Source of the DNA: Flavobacteriaceae bacterium UBA6231
Lineage (GTDB): Bacteria; Bacteroidota; Bacteroidia; Flavobacteriales; Flavobacteriaceae
DNA: 49,878 nt
Reading direction: 5' to 3'
Assembly (NCBI GenBank): GCA_002441545.1
Contig: DJWL01000019.1
Coordinates: forward strand, 1 to 49,878
The translations under genes were made by a program, and so were the position numbers. This document shows, piece by piece, positions 7,422-16,000 of the stretch. The notes under the pieces are model-generated. The model ran no database searches. It saw nothing but the letters and a program-made list of their open reading frames with translations, and was not told the origin of the DNA. Every line of letters starts with the position of its first letter. Within the stretch, counting starts at the first letter, position 1.

Positions 7422-8519
7422 TCAATCTATAATAACTTCAATGCCCGCTTTCTCGGCCTTGTACTTTATTTTGGTCATCAGCTCATGATAGCTCCAGTTC
7501 CTGAGTACAAATCCATCTTCTTTAGCTATCCCGATCTTGTCTTCCTGATTTAACAGAATAAGCGTTCCAGCTTGATGTTCAACACAAAAATCAATGAGCC
7601 TCCTGCTGTATACATGGATACGGTGATATACATAATTGCTTTCCGTTTTGCTGAACTTGTCAACTGCTTTGAGCTTGCGTTTACGACCTTTGCCTGATCT
7701 GGAATAGGTAGCCCCAATCTGTGCCCTTTTATGGGCTGCCTGTATCGCTAACCTTCTGTACAGAAACTCTTCCTTTGTGCCAATACAGAGCCTGTTCTTG
7801 CCAATTTTTACGACCAGGGGATATTCCAAGGACAACGAAGCCTCTGCAATCACTTGCGGTTTGAGGATATGCCTTTCCTTTTCGATTTCAAATATCGGTA
7901 GCCAAAAGATCTTACCGTCCTTTAATTGAATACGGGAGGTACAAAGCTTGGTCCTTCCTTTTATCACGTGCTCTAATAGTATTCTTTTGTCTGTATGATC
8001 CTTTCCTAAGTACGTCTTCAAAGGAACTTGGAACAAACGAAAGCAAAAGGCCTTTTTTTCTTCACAATAAGATAAACGACTCATCCCTTCTGGACTAAAT
8101 GGAAAAGCCATATCCCTCCTGAAATTCTTTAGGGAACATTCACCTTTCCAGTATTTCGGACTGTTAGTCCTAAAAGTAGAGATCAAGGTATTGTTCAAAC
8201 AAGATAGTATATTGGTAGGGACTTCACCTTTAAAGCGATCCGATACCATGCGATAGGTGGTATTGATACGAGAGCGTTGCAGGATGCCGTCCACATCTTT
8301 TTTTTTATCAGCCAGTTTATACTTAATCCCCTCGGAAAGATATAAGAACTCCCTGATCATTTCCTGTACATAGAGATGGGAAACGATAAGATTGGCAGCC
8401 CTAAAGCAACGGTTCTGCCACTGATAAAGCTTGTCCAAGGCTTCCTTGCGTTCCTCTTGGGTAGGGAGGTCGACCACTAACTGGATCTTTCGGGTCAATT
8501 TGAGTGTCGGCTTTTCCAT
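7422..8519 (-). CDS. Nuclease-dead Cas12f/TnpB-like RNA-guided DNA-binding protein
   Basis: The protein shows the TnpB/Cas12f order: N-terminal TRKIQLVVDL strand, helical REC-like region (about 35-130), wedge-like beta region, then degenerate RuvC. Numbered from the longer ATG (8546), the RuvC-I segment reads YPLVVKIGKNRLCIG (about 242-256), without the usual aspartate. The basic helix (about 282-320) is retained. RuvC-II reads TLILLNQEDKIG without the expected glutamate. The chain stops at NWSYHELMTKIKYKAEKAGI-EVIID, before the zinc ribbon and the RuvC-III aspartate. All three catalytic acids are therefore lost. I chose the ATG at 8519 because it follows the sigma stop by one base and places TRKIQL at the expected distance; 8546 is possible. 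It is translationally coupled to the sigma gene and precedes a guide-RNA-like sequence. Base composition is clearly richer in GC than the neighbours, which suggests a separate origin. Confidence 0.85.
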   Translation of the reverse strand: MEKPTLKLTRKIQLVVDLPTQEERKEALDKLYQWQNRCFRAANLIVSHLYVQEMIREFLYLSEGIKYKLADKKKDVDGILQRSRINTTYRMVSDRFKGEVPTNILSCLNNTLISTFRTNSPKYWKGECSLKNFRRDMAFPFSPEGMSRLSYCEEKKAFCFRLFQVPLKTYLGKDHTDKRILLEHVIKGRTKLCTSRIQLKDGKIFWLPIFEIEKERHILKPQVIAEASLSLEYPLVVKIGKNRLCIGTKEEFLYRRLAIQAAHKRAQIGATYSRSGKGRKRKLKAVDKFSKTESNYVYHRIHVYSRRLIDFCVEHQAGTLILLNQEDKIGIAKEDGFVLRNWSYHELMTKIKYKAEKAGIEVIID

Positions 8520-8520
8520 A

Positions 8521-9318
8521 TCAAGCGGATTCCAGTTGCTGTTCATGTTTCTGCTGCATGAGTCTGTATGCTATCATAAATTCATTGTGCACTTCCTTTT
8601 GAGATAGATTAAGCTCTGTGGCAATTGACTCAAAGGAATATTTCTTTTCATATCGGAGCTTCAATACTTTCTCCTGTTCCTTGGTCATGACACCCTGAAC
8701 CTTGATTCCAACAACGGGCTTTTGTTCAATTTCAATCGTGCTTCTTTGATTAATGATCGTTCTGATATCCTCAATAGCTTGTTTTATTTTGTTACTGGTT
8801 TCGGTAATGCCCTTTCCCATGACCTCGGCAATGGCTTTGTGATGAAAGCCATATTTTAAACAGAGTTGTATTAAATGCCGTCTTTCTGTGTCCAATAGGG
8901 GCATTACGCTTTTGATTTGGTCAAAGGCTTTTTGTTCCGCTTCCTGATCATGCAGACTTTCAGAATCTTTTAGAGGATCATATCCTACCATATAGTCTTG
9001 GTAATTGTCATAACTCTCTAACGAATTGACTTTCCTGAAGAACTTGTTCTTGGGTCTAGTATAGTGGGAAATACATTCCCTTTTCATCACCAACCTTAAA
9101 AAAAAGAAGATATGCTTGGGGGTTTCTATCCTGTCCCTATGGACCCATAATTTTAAAAAGGTGTCCTGAACCAAGGATTCTACGACAAAATGATCGTTGA
9201 GCATTTGTTTGCCCACCCAAAAGATATGTCTGCTGTACTTGGCATGGATTTGCTTCAAAGCAGAAGGATCGCCATTTTTTAATAGTTCGAAATGATGCTG
9301 TGACATAAAAGACGGCAT
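8521..9318 (-). CDS. ECF-type RNA polymerase sigma factor with extra C-terminal HTH, partner of dCas12f
   Basis: Sigma-70 family factor of 265 aa; ordinary ECF factors have about 170-200. Sigma-2 covers about 15-90, including the core-binding block VESLVQDTFLKLW (46-58). Sigma-4 covers about 130-190, with the HTH FHHKAIAEVMGKGITETSNKI. A second sigma-4-like HTH follows (about 210-258, MTKEQEKVLKLRYEKKYSFESIATELNLSQKEV). That extension is the candidate contact to dCas12f. The stop overlaps or abuts the start of the dCas12f gene. No anti-sigma gene is nearby, unlike most ECF loci, which fits control by RNA-guided recruitment instead of membrane signalling. That last step is inference. Confidence 0.85.
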   Translation of the reverse strand: MPSFMSQHHFELLKNGDPSALKQIHAKYSRHIFWVGKQMLNDHFVVESLVQDTFLKLWVHRDRIETPKHIFFFLRLVMKRECISHYTRPKNKFFRKVNSLESYDNYQDYMVGYDPLKDSESLHDQEAEQKAFDQIKSVMPLLDTERRHLIQLCLKYGFHHKAIAEVMGKGITETSNKIKQAIEDIRTIINQRSTIEIEQKPVVGIKVQGVMTKEQEKVLKLRYEKKYSFESIATELNLSQKEVHNEFMIAYRLMQQKHEQQLESA

Positions 9319-9345
9319 TTAAATAGGGGATAGGATACCTACCAC

Positions 9346-9353
9346 CAAAATTA
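9346..9353 (-). promoter_or_regulatory. Possible -7 box of the sigma gene
   Basis: On the minus strand the bases read TAATTTTG, a match to the Bacteroidota TAnnTTTG box, 28 bp before the sigma start codon. The -33 region is poor. It could be a weak housekeeping promoter, or chance in AT-rich DNA. Confidence 0.25.
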
Positions 9354-9463
9354 AATTGATTTTAGTAAAGCGAATTCTTATATAATTTAAAGAGAAGATG
9401 GCTTTGAAAAAGGTTGAGAAGATTACCTATGTAAAAATAAAAAGGCGCGGAACTCAACTTACT

Positions 9464-9573
9464 GCATTAGAGGTACTGGTTACCTTGTATACGAATAAGC
9501 GAGCCCACGCCCCGGGTCGTGAGCATCCTTGCTTATCATCTCGTACACATAAAAATTACCAGTTTTCTAATGC
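9464..9573 (-). other. Large imperfect stem-loop upstream of the sigma gene
   Basis: Nested complementary arms are GCATTAGA/TCTAATGC (9464, 9566), ACTGGT/ACCAGT (9475, 9558), TTGTATACGA/TCGTACACA (9485, 9541) and ATAAGC/GCTTAT (9495, 9531). The inner loop contains CACG/CGTG. One A:C mismatch on the plus strand becomes a G:U pair on the minus strand, which favours a minus-strand RNA. The predicted dCas12f target lies in the inner part. Confidence 0.6.
9491..9511 (-). promoter_or_regulatory. Predicted dCas12f-guide target controlling the sigma-dCas12f operon
   Basis: Read on the minus strand, 9510 down to 9494 is GCGTGGGCTC-G-CTTATT. It matches the predicted guide (7339 down) at 16 of 17 bases, with one mismatch at guide position 11. 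The base before it (9511) is G on this strand, the minimal adjacent motif I recall for dCas12f-sigma systems. The orientation places the distal end of the R-loop towards the sigma gene, 173 bp upstream of its start codon. Confidence 0.6.
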
Positions 9574-9726
9574 GAGATTCAAAGCGAATGCTTCTAATAT
9601 TTTACTTTAAGAAGTTTCGCAAATATATAAATATGGGACTAATATATAAATATTTTTTAAATGTTGAAATATATTCCAACATTATTTTTAAAATTTTTAC
9701 CCACCTTCGTTGTAGATAGGTCTACA

Positions 9727-9981
9727 ATGCAAAACAATGATTATACAAAAGATTTCTTACTTCAGTTTGGAGCTAATTTTGGCAAGATTCGTCTTAGTAA
9801 AAATTTAAGCTTTAGATCTTTATCACATAAGTGCAGTATAGATTATGCTGATCTGAATAAAATTGAGAAGGGCAAGAGAAATATTACGCTTGCCACTATT
9901 ATTGAGTTGGCAAAAGGTTTAGAAATCCACCCCAAAGAATTATTTAATTTTAGCTTTCCAATGCAGAAATTAGAAAAGTAA
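9727..9981 (+). CDS. Small XRE-family HTH regulator
   Basis: Protein of 84 aa from the ATG at 9727. An upstream in-frame ATG at 9661 would add 22 hydrophobic residues unlike any XRE protein, so I prefer the shorter form. The HTH covers about residues 12-70 (FGKIRLSKNLSFRSLSHKCSI, then DLNKIEKGKRNITLATIIELAKGL), followed by HPKELFNF. It is a typical DNA-binding repressor of mobile elements, with no other domain. It is divergent from the sigma-dCas12f operon and separated from it by the large stem-loop, so it may regulate that region. A terminator follows at 9992. Confidence 0.85.
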   Translation: MQNNDYTKDFLLQFGANFGKIRLSKNLSFRSLSHKCSIDYADLNKIEKGKRNITLATIIELAKGLEIHPKELFNFSFPMQKLEK

Positions 9982-9991
9982 CTTTTTTTTG

Positions 9992-10020
9992 ACCGTTGTT
10001 TCTTTCTTTACGGTTTTTTG
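9992..10020 (+). terminator. Rho-independent terminator after the XRE gene
   Basis: ACCGT (9992-9996) pairs with ACGGT (10010-10014) and is followed by a run of T. Confidence 0.55.
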
Positions 10021-10220
10021 TAATCTTTCCTTAATTTCAAAGACAAACTTTAAAGGAAATACGTTTATCCGTCCTATCCACCATAACCGATACCGCTTAG
10101 ATTGGCTTAGTAAACTATTAGCATCTTTTTTTTAAAAAACATCATATCAAGTTTCATTGGAATCAACCGTTTTTAAAGTTGTGGATTTAGAGGCTGCATA
10201 GAGCAAGGAGAATCCATAAG

Positions 10221-10264
10221 TTTAAAAATGCAGCAAGCTCGCCAAAGCGAGCGCGGTAGTCTTA
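10221..10264 (+). repeat. GCAAG-led hairpin repeat, copy 2
   Basis: The sequence begins tttaaaaatgcagcaag and carries a CTCGC-caaa-GCGAG hairpin. The first 17 bases are shared with 10977-11022. The two copies flank the membrane-protein gene 10262-10825 in direct orientation. This copy overlaps its stop codon. Confidence 0.6.
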
Positions 10265-10825
10265 TATTAAAATTTCTTTGTTTAAAATATCAAAAGAAAC
10301 TTTATGATCCATTGTTTGTTGCTTTTTAATATTCCTCTCAAAGGTCATGATGTTCTTTTTGTTTTTCCCAAAAATCGGAACCATTGTACTGTCTGGGTCG
10401 CACAAGCTGTTAATGAATATTTCTTTTTTGTTGAATTTTATTGTGATTTGTTCCTCCCAACTAAAAGGAAAAGCGCCGCCTACTCTTTTGGCAATGGCAT
10501 AATTTGATCCAACATCTATTAGGTACCATTTCAATTCTTTGGCAGTTAGATAAATGGCACCTTTAATTTCTCTAGCAGTTAAATTTGAATGTATTGCCTT
10601 GAATTTTATTTTATTGTTTTGTAGTATTAATACAAAGGTAGCTACTGTCAGTCCTGTTAATTCGATAACAAGTATGTTATCTTGAAGGGCATCTACCAAT
10701 TTTCCAATTATGAATAGTGCAAATACAACAAAAAAGTAATATGCAAGACCATAACAGGTCAGCTTATCCTTAAATAATTGTACAATTTTAAAGGATATAA
10801 TTTTATTGCTATCAATCTTAACCAT
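10262..10825 (-). CDS. Membrane protein of unknown function
   Basis: Protein of 187 aa with two adjacent membrane segments (about 25-46 and 52-68) and a soluble C-terminal domain (about 75-187) that contains ITIKFNKKEIFINSLCDPD. I have a sense that related proteins with the C-terminal segment FINSLCDPD are common in flavobacteria, but I know no function. There is no partner gene in the same operon. It is bracketed by two direct hairpin repeats (10221-10264, 10977-11022), so it may have moved as a unit or simply sit between repeat insertions. Confidence 0.7.
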   Translation of the reverse strand: MVKIDSNKIISFKIVQLFKDKLTCYGLAYYFFVVFALFIIGKLVDALQDNILVIELTGLTVATFVLILQNNKIKFKAIHSNLTAREIKGAIYLTAKELKWYLIDVGSNYAIAKRVGGAFPFSWEEQITIKFNKKEIFINSLCDPDSTMVPIFGKNKKNIMTFERNIKKQQTMDHKVSFDILNKEILI

Positions 10826-10976
10826 TTATCAGAATTACAATGATGTAAATCAAGTGGTCCTTAATTAAGGAGAATTCATTTAAAGTTACATAATTATATT
10901 TAATTTGAAGGCAAATATCTACATTGTTTAAGGAATAGGTTGAATCAATTATTTTTTGAGTGAGAAAAATACATGG

Positions 10977-11022
10977 TTTTAAAAATGCAGCAAGGTAGCC
11001 CAAAGTGAGGGCGGCAGCCTAA
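10977..11022 (+). repeat. GCAAG-led hairpin repeat, copy 3
   Basis: Begins ttttaaaaatgcagcaag like copy 2. The hairpin sequence differs (gtagcccaaagtgagggc), so the leader is conserved more than the stem. Confidence 0.55.
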
Positions 11023-11144
11023 TTTCTTTGATTATGTTAATGCACCCTAGTGTTTATAGGAAGTTTCAATGGGGTTAACATAATTGTGGTATTTGTTCTG
11101 GTAACAAAATATGATTAATATTGTTATAACTAACTGAATTATAG

Positions 11145-11470
11145 TTGGTTGTAAATAAGTCAAATAACGCAATGAGCTTTAGCGCATTGCCCTCTTGCTA
11201 TTCCCTTAGATTCGCAATGTCATTTACATAGAGCTTTCTTTTAAGATATTTGATCTTTAAATGATCTGTTATCTTTTACTCGGGAAAACCCTCCATAATT
11301 GTAAATTACAACCAACCGATAAAGGAGAATTAGGCGCTAAATAAAGTTTTAGACTTATGTTTTTAAAATCCTTTATCGGTTATCTCTGAACCGTATCAAA
11401 TGGAAATACAGGCTTTTAGACCTAATATCAGGGTTTCGATGGTAATTCAGATTATTGATTGTGTTTACGC
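11145..11470 (+). ncRNA. Bridge-RNA-like copy 1 (probably interrupted)
   Basis: A 5' inverted repeat TTGGTTGTAA (11145) / TTACAACCAA (11306) is followed by CCGATAAAGG (11316-11325) / CCTTTATCGG (11370-11379) enclosing a 44-nt loop. Then comes TCTGAA (11385) / TTCAGA (11446) with an inner AGG...CCT loop. Copy 2 has the same elements in the same order. Here the first loop is about 151 nt against 40 nt in copy 2, and it contains a GCAAG-led hairpin, so this copy looks disrupted. Confidence 0.5.
11165..11199 (-). repeat. GCAAG-led hairpin repeat, copy 4
   Basis: Read on the minus strand it is GCAAGAGGGCAATGCGCTAAAG followed by the complementary CATTGC. It shares GCAAGAGGG with the copy at 6725-6754 and lies in the enlarged loop of bridge-RNA-like copy 1. 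Confidence 0.5.
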
Positions 11471-11540
11471 TCATATTAAAAAAATTAACCTATAAATACT
11501 TATTGGTATTTAACTGGTCTATACTGTCGTTCATTTAGAA

Positions 11541-11757
11541 GGTTGGTTGATATTTTATCCTATATTATACCTTCATTGATCATGGATGGCAACCAAACCG
11601 ATAAAGGCGTATTAATTGCTTTTCAAAGTTTCGGGCTTATAAGGTTGGATTAAATCCTTTATCGGTTATTTCTGAATTGGCATCAAATGGAAATTCAGGT
11701 TCATGGACCTATTATTAGGGATTAGATGATACCTCAGATTCTTGGTTGTGTTTGATC
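11541..11757 (+). ncRNA. Bridge-RNA-like copy 2, just upstream of the IS110 transposase
   Basis: A 5' stem GGTTGGTTG (11541) / CAACCAA (11590) comes first. The same 10-bp stem CCGATAAAGG (11598-11607) / CCTTTATCGG (11656-11665) follows, with a 48-nt loop, then TCTGA...TCAGA with an inner AGGT...ACCT hairpin. IS110-group elements encode a bridge RNA with target-binding and donor-binding loops in this position, before the transposase gene. The two large internal loops fit these roles; which loop is which is inferred. Confidence 0.6.
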
Positions 11758-11788
11758 TTATATGTTACATTCTTTTAAACCTTTTATT

Positions 11789-12784
11789 ATGAAAAAATTA
11801 CACTTTCTGTACTTTGTTGGGATAGATGTATCCAAACTGACATTCGATGTCGCTATTGTAAATGATGAGACCACCAAATCATTTTTATTTGATAACACCC
11901 TCAAAGGAGTCAAGGCCTTTTTAAGATTGCTAAAGAACCTGCGAATGGATTTAAATGACACCCTTATATGCATGGAACATACGGGTATATATGGAAGTCT
12001 ACTCATTACTAAACTCTTGGAGACAGAAGCCAATTTCTGTGTGGAAATGTCCTTAAGGATTACCCGTAGCTTGGGAATCCAACGTGGTAAAAACGACAAA
12101 ATAGATGCTATCCGTATAGCCCAATATGCAGTTAAAAACTGTAATGAAATGGAAATGTACAGACCAATTCCCGAAATACTTGAAAAAATCAAGATACTCA
12201 TTAAGGCTAGAGAGCAATTGGTTAACTTCAAAGCAGATTTGAACAAATATCCTAACGAGGCCAAACGCTTCGCTCCTGAACTAGGAAAGCTGGCCGAAAA
12301 ACAAATTAGAAAGACCAATAAATGCCTCGATGACGAGATCAAACGTATAGAAGCTGATTTACAAGCTTTCATTCTTTCTGACGAAAAGCTTAATACAACT
12401 GTGGGGCTTGTGACCTCCGTTACTGGAATTGGAATCATGACGGCCTTATATTTTGTTATTTTTACTAATTTCTTTACAAGGTATCAAGATGCCAAACAGC
12501 TGGCTTGCTATTGTGGTGTTGTTCCTTTTGAACATACTTCTGGATCTAGTGTCCAGAAAAGGTCCAGGGTACACCATATGGCTAATAAGACCATGAAAAA
12601 ACATTTGCATATGTGTGCCTTGTCTGCGGTTCGACATGACCCAGAACTTAAAATTTACTATAAACGCAAGGCTGATGAAGGAAAAAACAAAATGCTCGTA
12701 CTTAACAATGTGAGGAACAAACTTGTTTTGAGGGTTTGTGCTGTTATCAAACGGCAAAAACCATATCAAAAAAGAGTGGCTTAA
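11789..12784 (+). CDS. IS110-family DEDD transposase
   Basis: Recombinase of about 331 aa that moves the element with the help of a bridge RNA. The RuvC-like N-terminal domain shows GIDVSK (first D), EHTGIY (E) and KNDKIDAIRI (the DxxD pair). The C-terminal Transposase_20 domain shows VTGIGIMTA and the serine block FEHTSGSSVQKRS, with the likely nucleophilic serine, followed by HLHMCALSAVRHD. Length is normal and the frame is intact, so it may be active. I place the start at the ATG of MKKLHFLYFVGIDVSK; an upstream ATG at 11762 would add nine residues. Confidence 0.9.
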   Translation: MKKLHFLYFVGIDVSKLTFDVAIVNDETTKSFLFDNTLKGVKAFLRLLKNLRMDLNDTLICMEHTGIYGSLLITKLLETEANFCVEMSLRITRSLGIQRGKNDKIDAIRIAQYAVKNCNEMEMYRPIPEILEKIKILIKAREQLVNFKADLNKYPNEAKRFAPELGKLAEKQIRKTNKCLDDEIKRIEADLQAFILSDEKLNTTVGLVTSVTGIGIMTALYFVIFTNFFTRYQDAKQLACYCGVVPFEHTSGSSVQKRSRVHHMANKTMKKHLHMCALSAVRHDPELKIYYKRKADEGKNKMLVLNNVRNKLVLRVCAVIKRQKPYQKRVA

Positions 12785-13091
12785 TTGTTTTGTTTTTTTA
12801 TGACCTAAATTTTTCATTTTTCCCTTGTTTTTATCATGGAAATCCTCTTAGCTTTTCCCCTCTTAGTTTCACAAACATACTTCTCATTGAGACTTTTTAA
12901 TGCTATAAAGCACTATTAATTAGTAACTTCATATTTAGGGAAAACTTTTTTGAACAAAGGTCTTCTTAAAACTGTCTAAAGTTTAATTGCATATGAAATA
13001 TAGGGAAAAATACTACTTGATTAGTTTTTAAATTGTATTTTTATAATCTCTCCTTTAATTATTTATTAGTAATACTCATAGCACGTTATCT
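12785..13091. other. Intergenic stretch with the IS110 right end
   Basis: AT-rich, no credible gene. It must contain the right end of the IS110 element. The octamer atggaaat at 12836-12843 is also present in the second loop of both bridge-RNA-like copies and may mark donor-end recognition, but an octamer match alone is weak. The rest is leader of the following KAP gene. Confidence 0.4.
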
Positions 13092-16000
13092 ATGGAAATA
13101 AATTTTATACCAGATAAAGTATTAAAACTTACAGATGAATCAGATTTGTTAGGGACTAAGCCATATTCTGACACTATTTTTGAGATTGTAAACAAATGTG
13201 AAGGGAAGAAAAATATTGGGTTATTTGGTAGTTGGGGAAGTGGGAAATCTACAATTCTAACAACACTTGAAGATTTAATAAAAGAGCGAAATTTAAAAGG
13301 CAAAAATGAGAAAATTGCCTACTTTGAATTTGATGCATGGAAGTATTCAAAAGACGATTTTAGAAGAAGTTTTTTAATAGAACTAAATTCAAGTTTTAAA
13401 ATTAAATCACAGGAAAAACTTCTAAAACTTTTATATAGTGAAACCTCTGTTGAAGACCCTAAACAAACTAAATTTAAGTTTAATTGGTTAAACCTTCCAA
13501 ACTGGATAATATTAAGTATTGCATTTACTTCAATTCTTTTTTATTACTCTCCATTGTTATCTGATCAGCAAGATTTAAAAAGCAGTATAGCTTTATTTAC
13601 TTTACTTCTATCACTATTGTCCACTGCTGCAAATAATACCATTAATAAATACAAAGTTGTTGTAAAGCAAAGTAAAATTATAGAACCTGAAAGGTTTGAA
13701 GCAATTTTTGATGAGATAATTAATGAGATTACTGCGAAACCCGAATCATCGACTATAATTTACAAATGGATTGAAAAGCTTAAATGTAAACCTGAGTATT
13801 CAAAAGTTATTGTTGTTATTGATAACCTTGATAGATGTGATGATGAAAATTTGTTAGTTACACTAAATACAATAAAAAACTTTCTTGAGCATAAGAAAGT
13901 TATATTTATTCTTCCTGTAGATGAGAAAGGTATAACTGCTTTTTTATCTCAAAAAACGGATAATGCAGATGAATATTTAAGAAAGATTTTTCATTTAATT
14001 ATACGTTTAAAGGAGTTTTCTAATAAAGAATTATTTGAGTTCACTAGTAGAATTAATAAGGCATATGATTTAGATTTAAATCCTTCAAGTATTAGAATTA
14101 TATGTTACGAATTTTCGAGTAATCCAAGAAAAATAATACAGTTTTTAAATAACTATCAAAGTGAAATGAAATTGATAGAAGAACAATCAAGAATGGGTTA
14201 TATAGACGGGGAATTTATTAAATATAACTTAAGTTTTTTTATAAAACTATTGATAATTAAATATGAGTGGAAGGGACTGTATGATGAAATTTTGTATGAT
14301 AAAAACCTATTGAATAAGATAAATGAAGTCATAACAAATGTGGAACCTGATGGTAATGGTCTGTATCCAATTAATAGAACAAATGTAAAGCTAAGTGATT
14401 CTCAAAGAAATTTCTTTTTTGGCACTCAAGAAATACACTGTACTAAAATAGATCCTTTTGTATTGAATATTGATTTAGATAAAGATGTACCTGACGAAAT
14501 TGAAAATTTAATTAGAAATAGTATTTACGATGAAATCGTAAATTATTTAAATAATGATGAAATAGATTTTAACGAAAATAAATTGCTTCAAAAAATTAAT
14601 GAAGTTTTTTCTAATCTAACATATAAACATAGAGAGTACTCATTTATTGCATTACCAATTATAAAGCTGTTAATTAACTTCATTTTAGACGAGAAACAGC
14701 AGAAATTCAAAGACACCTTAATTAAAAACCAAAATGATTACACATTCTTAAAAAGTTTGTTTAAAGATGATAAAATAGGAAGCCTATTTGATAAGTTTGA
14801 TTTTGAAAAGTTAACCAAAACTACTAAATGGTTTTCTGATAATATTAATGATGATTTATTTAACTCTTTTATTAAGCATTTTAATAAAACACTTTTTAAC
14901 CCTAGTACTGTAATAGAAGCAGAAAATGAAAAAATTGGTATTTTCTTGTCAACGTTTAAAGGGAGTAATAAGCTTAACCAAATAAGAAAAAACTTTAGTA
15001 ATAAGCTAAACTCTAAGCCTGAACTTTCAAAAATAAATGAATTAAAAGACTATTCTTTAGCTTCAAGGGTCATTAACCCATATATTTTTAAATTGATGGC
15101 AATAAATCTAAACAATGAAGAAGTTGATGCAAGTGTTAAGCACCATATTTTTATGATTTGTAAAGAATATATACAAAACAATAATGAAGATGATGTAACC
15201 AGAAAACATTTAATAAATTATCAATTAAAAGAACTTGAGCAATTATATGCAGTTGAAAAAATTACAGAAGATGTTTATGAAGATTATAAAGGCTATTTTA
15301 AGACAATAAATACTTTAATTGAAAATAGTAAAACAGGAATTGAATTATCTTCCACTATTAAGGCTATTCTAACTGATTTAAATTCATATTTCTATACACA
15401 TTATAATGCAGCTTTTGATGAAAAAATACATTATGATATTTACGAGCTTTTTTTTGACTTTATAAAGAATTTAATATTTTATACCAAAGGTTTTAATCAA
15501 GTATCCCTAAGAACAACATTTTTTGAAAACTATCTTAAGAAAAATTTCTCCAAAAAAGTATCTTTAAAGTTAAATGAAATACTTTTTCAGGATGTGAAAA
15601 AATATTCAGTTTATGATTACTCTTTTTCAGAAACATTAATTGATTTTTATTTAGATTCAAAAAAAGGAGGCTTGCCTTATGCGAAACCTTTAATAATAAT
15701 GTTAGAAAAATCTAACAGAGATGAAGGGTTAAGCGAAACTCAAATAAATCAAATTGTATTAAGGACTATTAACTTATTCAGTATTTATGAGAATCAAGAA
15801 TGTATTTCATATATGAAAAGGTTAAAAAAATCGGTTGGAAATAAAGTCTTAGAAATATTAAATGATGGTACTGGTGTTTATACAGATAATTATGTTCAGT
15901 CTGTTAAATTCCTAGATGATAAATGGTTTTATGGAGATGCGGTCTTAAATTATTTAAAAGATCCTTTATTTAGCTCTAATGATGGTTCTTATTCCAGTTT

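Larger units (their letters stand above)
11541..12784 (+). mobile_element. IS110-family insertion sequence (minimum extent)
   Basis: It consists of bridge-RNA-like copy 2 and an intact DEDD transposase. IS110 elements have no terminal inverted repeats and make no clear target duplication, so the true ends cannot be set from this window. The right end should lie in 12785-13091. Confidence 0.6.

Noticed and set aside
7422..8546. Active IS200/IS605-type TnpB transposon
   Set aside because: No TnpA gene and no recognisable transposon ends. The catalytic acids and the zinc ribbon of TnpB are missing, and the gene is coupled to a sigma factor.
9398..9719. Two short plus-strand frames between the sigma gene and the XRE gene
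   Set aside because: They run through the large stem-loop, overlap each other, and show no protein-like features.
10818..11003. 61-aa minus-strand frame upstream of the membrane-protein gene
   Set aside because: Low-complexity sequence that ends in a hairpin repeat; no support beyond being open.
11758..12817. Minus-strand frames of 226 and 123 aa opposite the IS110 transposase
   Set aside because: Antisense shadows of a well-supported transposase.
12836..12843. Exact right end of the IS110 element from the shared octamer atggaaat
   Set aside because: An eight-base match in AT-rich DNA is too weak to fix an end; mentioned only as a clue.
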